Source: Metridium senile
Lineage: Eukaryota; Cnidaria; Anthozoa; Actiniaria; Metridiidae
Direction: 5' to 3'
Length of the DNA stretch: 64,000 nt
Assembly: GCA_949775045.1 (NCBI GenBank)
Contig: OX459110.1
Location: 417,501-481,500 of the forward strand
Under the pieces are notes generated by a model, which worked only from the letters and a program-made list of their open reading frames with translations, was not told the DNA's origin and ran no database searches. The position numbers and the translations under genes are program-made. This document shows, piece by piece, positions 57,266 to 64,000 of this stretch (within the stretch, counting starts at the first letter, position 1; each line of letters opens with the position of its first letter).

Positions 57266-57679
57266 ATACAGGAAGAAAAAACTCAACAACAGAAAAACAA
57301 AAGAGAAAAATTCAAAATAGAACATTAATACGAAAGAAAAACATGCTGAAAAATAAAGCAAACGAAAATAATTATTGTATTATTTCGGAAAGAACCATTA
57401 GTGGAAGTCACTATAGCATATATACCGTCTTTCTTCCGCTATTATCCCAGATATCACGATTATTTGCGTGTTAATCAATGTAGGCGATACCAAACTACTT
57501 AATTATGTTCATCCAATAACATGCTATTGTTTGCTCGGAACGGTTGGCGGATATCAGCTATTCAACTTAATTAAACCTAATTATTCCCTAAATGACCATC
57601 TCAATTAGATAATGATGCATGCCGTGTTTACTCAAATTACCGCGCCGCGGCGTTTATTAAATTTTCTCGATCTCACTGT

Positions 57680-57966
57680 CCCCTTCTTGATCAGAACTAC
57701 GAATATTGGGGAGATAATTTTAATAATGGGCGGGCGGTGAAATATAATTAATTTGAACGGAAGAATATAGCTTTAATTTTGACTGGTAAAAATGTATTTC
57801 CAATGCTGTTCTAGAGTAATAACGTAACGCCCCTTCTTGATCAGAACTACGAATATTGAGGAGATAACTTAATTAATGGGCGAGCGTTGAAATATAATTA
57901 ATTTGAACAGAAGAATATAGCTTTTGATAAAAATGTATTTTCAATGCTGTTCTAGAGTAACATTAT
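57680..57966 (+). repeat. ~150 bp tandem duplication
   Basis: CCCCTTCTTGATCAGAACTA CGAATATTG...AATATAATTAATTTGAAC...CAATGCTGTTCTAGAGTAA occurs twice. It is flanked by GC-rich GCGCCGCGGCG / GCGGCGCTTATTCGGGG pieces. Confidence 0.88.
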
Positions 57967-58298
57967 AGCGTTAAAATGCGGCGCTTATTCGGGGGCGGCG
58001 CTTACTATTCAAGTAAATTTGGTACTGAATTAAAATATTGATATGAAACCTAAAAACATGAACATTTTAACGATTTATTGACTATAACTAGCTACATGCA
58101 GAAACAAAAACAAAAAACAAAACAAAACAAAAAATGACATATACCATCTTGTCCCCTGATATCAAAGTTTGTCATTTTTTTTAATGCATTTTCCTTTCAT
58201 CCCTTAACATTTTTTGCGTTTCTCCCTCAGTTGTTTTCCTTGCATGAATTATTTACTGTTTAAATTTTGCTTCTACGATCCCATAGACAAATGTTTTA

Positions 58299-58411
58299 TC
58301 TAAACAATTATTCGCCGAAGGCAAAGTGAATACTCGCTGGACCAAGACGGAGTCAAGATTATTATTTACTGATATTCACTGAGCAGTGAGGTGGATAATT
58401 GTTTTAGAATA
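58299..58411. repeat. Short MITE with TCTAAACAATTATTCGCC terminus
   Basis: TCTAAACAATTAT and inverse ATAATTGTTTTAGA, with GCCGAAGGC near the left end. The flanking 57.97-58.29 and 58.42-59.1 kb show no exon. Confidence 0.7.
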
Positions 58412-59106
58412 ATTTCAAAAGTGATTATTTCAAAAACTATAAAAATAACCAGCCTTTTTTTTTAGAAAAACTGTTCATTTCTTATTTAATTCTAAAAGCG
58501 CGCGAAACGCTGTAGGTGATTATCGAGAAATAGTGAGAATTTCTCGACGTCCAATAACCGCGCGCGATTTTCTATGATCACTTGTGTATTTTATACTAAT
58601 ATATTTTATTGCCTTGTTCTTTGAAAAAAAGTTTAGTTTTCGATATACCGAAACCGGGGCCGCCCAAGCAAATTTTAAAATATAATTATAGATAATTATT
58701 GAGATCAAACAAGAAAATTGTAGAGGGTTCTCATAGGCTACGGATGTTTCTTATTCAATCTTGATCTATTCCGTTGACATATATAATGAAAGTTTTTAGC
58801 ATTTAAAGCAAGCAAATCAAACATTTGTATAAATTCTATGCTTCATGTTCTCGATCGTGATTGGATTTTATGATTTGGTGGCCCCGGTACTTTCAGTAGT
58901 CACACTGTAAGATATGTAATCAACGCTCGACAAAACCTGGTGTCCCTCCCTATCTCTTTCTCCACCCTATGTTCTTCCAGTGATTTCTCTCATCTCTAAG
59001 TCTATTTTAGGGTTTCCTTTACTGTCTTTCTCTGTCCTCCCTGATCCATTCCTTCCCGCTGTTTTAAGGTATGTAAATGGAAGGTTGACTATACTTAATA
59101 TAAATG

Positions 59107-59702
59107 GTAACTAGCGAGTAAACTAGTATAGGCTGCGTCGGTGTTTAATATAAACGATAGGTAATATAATGAAATTTGTAACACCGTAAAAAATAGAAAT
59201 AGAAACTAGCGAGTAAACTAGTATAGGCTGCGTCGGTGTTTTAAATATACGATAGGTAATAGAATGAAATTTGTAACACCGTAAAAATTGTTGCAGACTT
59301 AACTTTACTAAATATAAATGGAAACTAGCGAGTAAACTAGTACAGGCTGCGTCGGTGTTTGATATAAACGATAGGTAATAGAATGAAATTTGTAACACCG
59401 TAAAAAATGTTAAATTAACTTTACTAAATATCGATGGAAACTAGCGAGTAAACTAGTACAGGCTGCGTCGGTGTTTGATATAAACGATAGGTAATAGAAT
59501 GCAATTTGTAACACCGTAAAAAATGTTGACCTAACTTTAGTAAATATAAATGAAAACTAGCGGGTAAACTGAGTATAGGCTGCGTCGGTGTTTGGTATAA
59601 ACGATAGGTAATATAAATAAAATGAAATTTGTAACACCGTAAAAAATGTTGACTTAGATTTACTGACGTTTCGAGCTTTAGCCGGCCTTCGTCGGAGTAA
59701 AA
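59107..59702 (-). repeat. Five-unit tandem hammerhead-family array
   Basis: AACTAGCGAGTAAACTAGTA recurs at ~59110, 59207, 59322, 59437 and 59552 (period ~115). Only the last unit carries the hammerhead-like end (to 59702), with an inserted CCGG in stem II. Tandem terminal repeats with one complete outer copy are a Penelope-like arrangement. Confidence 0.88.
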
Positions 59703-60166
59703 GAAACTATATATAAATATACCTTATATCCTTGTGTTTTTGCAGCTGACGTCGACTACTATACGTTCTCTGGTGCTTTCAGTGCTAGTGAGGTAGCAGT
59801 CAAATCGGTCGGCTTAAATACTTTAACGTGCTAATAATAAGCAAACAATCGATCTATTAGATAAATGTCAATTAGTGGCCAACAACATTAATCCTATGTC
59901 ATCCCATTGTCATCTCTGAGCCAACGCAAAAATCTTTTATTAGTAAATTAATTGGTTGAATTTCCTATTTGTCTAGGTTTCCCTTTCTTTTCTTACGCCA
60001 TCTTGGAACTTCCTATTAATCTAGTGCTAAGCTGTGTGTGGAGTGATTTAGCTAGATTTGAAAAAAGCATCCGATTAATCTAGTATTTCGTTGTGTGTGG
60101 AATAATTTCAGAACGCTGCCGATGTTTTCTACTGTATTGATGGTACCCACCTAGTAGATAAGACCC

Positions 60167-60188
60167 GGGGGGGGGGGGGGGGGGGGGG
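60167..60188 (+). repeat. Poly-G run (22 G)
   Basis: An uninterrupted G tract after CCC; G-quadruplex-prone and likely length-unstable. Confidence 0.9.
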
Positions 60189-60204
60189 AGGAACATGACA
60201 CTTG

Positions 60205-60372
60205 AGGGAGAGGGAGTAAAGAAACGCTGTTCAAGACATGTAGAAAAAAAATTATCCCTATATTTAAGATATACTTGAGAGAGAGAAACGCTGCTCAAGA
60301 CATGTAGCAAAATCTTAACCATATGTAAGATACACTAGAGAGAGAGAAAAAAAAAACCATCAAAGACATATT
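60205..60372 (+). repeat. 64-bp tandem repeat, ~2.3 copies
   Basis: GAAACGCTG(T/C)TCAAGACAT GTAG recurs at 60221 and 60285 with a GAGAGAGAG edge. Confidence 0.85.
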
Positions 60373-60610
60373 TTATTGGTATTCCCGCTATTGAGCGGTT
60401 TGCTTAGTTTGTTGTAAAGGTTTCTTTGAAAATAAATCATGCACTATCTAAGACATACACAAAAACACTGATGAAACCTACGATCTTTCGTCAAAATCCA
60501 AGGATATGTTTAAGACAATTTGGGGTAAAATGAATGCATGGTTAAATTAAAGAATTGTACCCTTTCTAGCGGCACATACCCGTATGGATTGAGAGGGGGG
60601 TGGGGGTCCT

Positions 60611-60820
60611 CAACACCGCAACACTGCAAAAACACCGCATCATGATCACAATATCTCTCACCAAACACTACAAAGCTTTAAAATTCACCGCACACCGCAG
60701 CTTTGGAAAAGCAAACACCGCACGCCGAAGGCATTTACACCACCGCAACACCGCACTTTGAGAATTTTCTCACCGGCCGCAACACAGCAAAAAAATATTC
60801 ATCAACACCGCAATCCGCCA
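60611..60820. repeat. CACCGCA-motif cluster
   Basis: At least ten irregularly spaced CACCGCA / ACACCGC words in ~200 bp, bracketed by CCCGTATGG...GGGGG and CCCCC...CCGTATGG pieces. Confidence 0.7.
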
Positions 60821-60830
60821 TGTCCCCCTC

Positions 60831-61642
60831 CGTATGGCAAATGTATACCCCCCGGGAGATGACGCATGCCCCAGTTATCTTCATTCTACAATTTGCCTCA
60901 TCACTCTCAATGCAGTGTTGATAATTTTCACAAATAATATTAGCCTTTTATAATGTCTTATACATCATCAGCAACAAGAATTTTCTGTCGTCTTAGTATT
61001 TCACCTTAATTCATAAATAATCTATCCAAAGGATTTCAATTTCCTTTGAAAACGTCCACTAAGGAAATCACTACTTAAATGGTGTTTTTGCTATCAGCGC
61101 AATTATAATCGTTCTTTTGTTTTACAGTTGTTGTATTGTTAGCAGTCCCTGTGAGATTTTAATGCCCCTAGATAGGAATCAATGGTACTTTTAACATTTA
61201 TCTAAATTATAGAAATATATATAGCACTTTGACGCCATAGTATAAGGGCCACCTGCATTTAAAAACCGAAAATACCAGCAATAAACATCTATTAGTAAGA
61301 TGTTAAGTCTTTTATGATTAAAAACGTCTTACCATTATGATATAATAGGTGTTATGGTAAACTATTATTACCTAAATAGCAGTTAAACTGTATGTAAAGG
61401 CTTATCTTTTGTGAGAATAATTATCATTAGGTTTGTAATAACAATCCCCTGAGATTTGTGCAAAGAATTTAGTTTGATTTTACAGTACAAATATATGATT
61501 TTTTTTGCTTTCACGGACATTGCTTTAAAATGCACTGCTGAAGTCCGAAATATTTTCGTTTTTTTTCCTTCTAATGCTTGGATTTGAGTCATTATTTACC
61601 GCGTTTATAGATCAGTCAAAATCAGTTCGTAACTGTTATACA
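60831..61642. other. No gene seen
   Basis: AT-rich DNA. A weak CTTACCATTATGATATAATA-like stretch is the only structure noticed. Confidence 0.5.
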
Positions 61643-61926
61643 TGTACACCTGTTTCTATAATCGTTGTCACAATCAGTCTACGGTCCACACTATGAAGCA
61701 TGCAAAGGATGATGGTATTTCTTCTCTTGTTATCGATTCATTCATAACATATATTTTGGTTGAACGTGTTTATGTTATATGACCATAACCAAGCTGTGGC
61801 AGTAGTAGATGGTAAAGCATTTTTCAGATCTAGAAATTATGTTCATATCACCGACATCCTTTGCAAGCTTCAGAGTGTGGGCTGTATAGCTTCGGCTGCG
61901 ACAACGATTTTTGAAATAGGTGTATA
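61643..61926. repeat. MITE family A, full copy
   Basis: TGTACACCTGTTTCTATAAT CGTTG left and ACAACGATTTTTGAAATAGG TGTATA right; inner CAAAGGATGATGGTATTTCT matches other copies. Confidence 0.85.
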
Positions 61927-62121
61927 ATTATATCGATAGCTATCGCCATGGTCATAGTCATTTTTAACGTACACGTATGAGATATATTATCAGTGACTGA
62001 TTGTTTGTATTTTAATATTTTAACTTATCAATTATAATAATAATTGTTTTTGGCCTTCATGGTTTTTATTTCATTAAATAAAGTATGCATTTTAAAATGA
62101 ATATCGTTTATATTTTAGTAT

Positions 62122-62263
62122 AAATGGAAACTAGCGAGAAAACTAGTATAGGCTGCGTCGGTGTTTGATATAAACGATAGGTAATAGAATGAAATGTGTA
62201 ACACCGTAAAAAATGTTGACTTTACTTTACTTTACGTTTCGAGCTTTAGTCCTTCGTCGGAGC
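62122..62263 (-). repeat. Hammerhead-family repeat, diverged core
   Basis: Full-length unit, but the 3' stem I strand is changed (TTTACTTTACGTTTCGAG) and stem II reads GGAC. Confidence 0.85.
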
Positions 62264-62638
62264 AATATTTTAGTACATTGTATTATAATCATATTATCAT
62301 TATTATTATTCATATCGGAAATAATAAACCTGTCACAAGTGGTGAGTAATTAAACTTTCTATTTTAAGATTTTGGACCCAGAATTATGAATTTGAGGATT
62401 ATATGATCATTATAATCCATAATCTGTCACAACTAGAGTCAGTACTTACTATGTTTTAAACAAAAAAATTGAACTCAGAGCACATGTTTCTTAATAAGAA
62501 ATAGTATTATTTTATATATATGCCCATATATAAACTAAGAGCGGGCTATATAGTTTATTTAAAGTTTGGATAAAAGAAAAAAACCCCAGATATTTTGTTA
62601 TGAAACTCGTACGGACTGATTTATTCACACTTACCGAT

Positions 62639-63038
62639 GTACACATAATTGCAAGAATGTTGTCATACGGAAAAAAGAACATTACGGTTATCTAATAACA
62701 AAGGATAACAAAAGAAAGAGTTCAGTATGAGTGATCTTCTTTAGAGCGAGAACAATAGAACCATGAATAAAAACAAAATAGTTACTAACTAATAGTTTTT
62801 ATTTAGTGACTATTTAGTCAGTATCACTCAACCAGAAACATCAAATACAAAAGGAAACAATACCTCATTACAACTTTACTTGTCTTTTATAGTAACTTAT
62901 AGTCACTAAAAAAGAACTATTACACACTAACAATTTGATTTTGTTTCATGCTTCTAGTGTTTTCGCTCTAGTCTTTTAATTAATTCCTTTCCCACTAAAT
63001 TACAAAAGTCAGGACAACGTTCTTGCAATTAGCTGTAT
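62639..63038. repeat. MITE family D split by another MITE
   Basis: Outer ends ACACATAATTGCAAGAATGT TGTCATACG and ...GGACAACGTTCTTGCAATTA GCTGTATA. Inner element 62744-62968 has GAGCGAGAACAATAGAA / inverse ends and TA on both sides. Confidence 0.85.
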
Positions 63039-63366
63039 ATTAAAATTGCTTGCTCCATCTTACTCAAATATTCCCTTTTTTGTCGTAAACGTTTTAGTGA
63101 ATCGTCGGACAGTGTTCTATAAATGTCTGTTTTGACTGTCGTTGTCAGGAAAGTAGGGTTTTATATGTCGCTTTTTGATGAAAGAATATGCTTTACTTTG
63201 TAGTTGTTGTACAAACACCTTTAGCACGGTTTATAGCAATGTATGAGAAATTGACAGTGTATCATGTCAGATTGGGGGTTTTATATCATAGCGTCCTTTT
63301 TAGCAAAGCTAATGTTGACTTTGTTTTTAGCAATGAAATATATCGCATAGCAAATAACATATATAC

Positions 63367-63560
63367 AGTTGTCTCTGTCGTAAGCGACCACCCTCGGACC
63401 AGAAGAAAGTGGTCGCTTACGGGAGATGGTTGCTTATAACGAAAAGCTTAATAACTCAGGAAGCCCAAACCACGAGAAGCTTATCACATGAAGCTCAATC
63501 CATGAGTATTTTCACAGGCTTCCCACACTATCAATCTGTGGTTTTGGGCTTCCTGTGGTA
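63367..63560. repeat. CAGT-type MITE end
   Basis: CAGTTGTCTCTGTCGTAAGC GACCACCCTCGG, with internal GTGGTCGCTTAC as the inverse of GTAAGCGACCAC. Also GGAAGCCCAAACCAC and inverse GTGGTTTTGGGCTTCC. Confidence 0.7.
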
Positions 63561-63714
63561 TTTAACAGCTCGTTCGAAGTTCAATATGGATAACGTTCAA
63601 ATATGGTCCCGTTGGAAATCTTTTCCTTAGTCAGTAATTTTTTTTTTTTTTAGATCATAAAAGTTTATGAGTTTAGGAACATTTCTGTGTGGTTTTCTTG
63701 GATTTTGGTGGCCT

Positions 63715-64000
63715 CTGACCTCACCTGGCCGTATTCCACGAGTTGGCCATGGTCTCTCCTGGACTGTTAAATTTCTGGCCTCGCCTTGGCTGTATTCCAC
63801 GAATTGGTCTCTCCTGGACTGTTAAATTTCTGACCTCAACTGGTCGTATTCCACGAGTTGGTCTCTCCTGGACTGTTAAATTTCTGGCCTCGCCTGGGCC
63901 GTATTCCACGAATTGGTCTCTCCTGGACTGTTAAATTTCTGGCCTCGCCTGGGCCGTATTCCACGAATTGGTCTCTCCTGGACTGTTAAATTTCTGGCCT
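63715..64000. repeat. 55-57 bp tandem array running off the window
   Basis: GTATTCCACGA(A/G)TTGGTCT CTCCTGGACTGTTAAATTTCTGGCCTCGCCTGGGCC recurs at 63732, 63789, 63845, 63900 and 63956. Open on both strands because of unit composition; not taken as a gene. Confidence 0.92.

Noticed and set aside
59746..59792. 47-bp exon-like segment between TTTTTGCAG and GAG|GTAGCA
   Set aside because: Too short, no flanking exons and no recognisable protein.
63721..63934. Open frames on both strands
   Set aside because: They come from the 56-bp tandem array; no start context or homology recognised. It continues beyond the window, so a repeat-protein gene cannot be fully excluded.

Overview
This is a eukaryotic nuclear window, AT-rich and full of repeats, most likely from a cnidarian and probably an anthozoan such as a sea anemone or coral. 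The evidence is spliced genes with GT-AG introns, a single-exon eukaryotic tRNA-Trp with a T-run terminator, tRNA-derived SINEs, dozens of palindromic MITEs, and decayed DIRS-, LINE- and DDE-type fragments of kinds I associate with cnidarian genomes. No species can be named from the sequence alone.

Host genes. (1) 821-3493 (+): the last four exons of a glutamate carboxypeptidase II / NAALADase-like M28 peptidase. (2) 25399-36950 (+): a complete 16-exon class C GPCR of GABA-B-receptor type, about 756 aa by hand splicing, with introns that host many transposons. (3) 49940-54323 (+): a complete five-exon cytochrome P450 of the CYP3 clan, about 506 aa. (4) 56608-56800 (-): a coding exon of a small secreted prepropeptide with one amidation and dibasic site (...HMRW-Gly-Lys-Lys), a candidate RWamide-type neuropeptide gene. 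The remaining protein-like stretches (36.5-48 kb) are mostly broken transposon genes.

The most striking object is a 4.73 kb mobile element at 5661-10394. It has ~588 bp terminal inverted repeats that begin AGTAGGG and are ~96% identical by eye, and a perfect 6-bp target duplication (AAAATA). These are the termini and duplication length of Polinton/Maverick elements, but the element is far shorter than the usual 15-20 kb. It carries three intact ORFs: an FtsK/A32-type packaging ATPase, a small basic core-like protein, and an acidic Cys-rich protein. It also holds a well-folded tRNA-Trp gene and a hairpin-forming minisatellite between the divergent genes. I see no polymerase, integrase, protease or capsid gene, so it looks like a miniature or satellite Polinton-like element that depends on a helper.

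A second theme is a dispersed family with about 13 loci in both orientations, some in tandem. At one end it carries a hammerhead-ribozyme-like motif (flanking 7-bp stem I, GACGA and GAAA core pieces, minimal stem III). This suggests a non-autonomous Penelope-like or retrozyme-type retroelement.

Layout: 1-3.5 kb, GCPII 3' end with MITEs; 3.5-5.6 kb, tandem repeats and microsatellites; 5.66-10.39 kb, mini-Polinton; 10.4-25.3 kb, gene-free, with minisatellites and MITEs; 25.4-36.95 kb, GABA-B-like receptor with nested transposons, including a 1.26 kb foldback element inside a hammerhead-family copy; 37-48 kb, transposon graveyard (MULE-like, DIRS gag, OTU-like, DDE and YqaJ-like fragments); 49.9-54.7 kb, P450; 55-57 kb, MITE stack and peptide gene; 57-64 kb, repeats, ending in a 56-bp tandem array that runs off the window.
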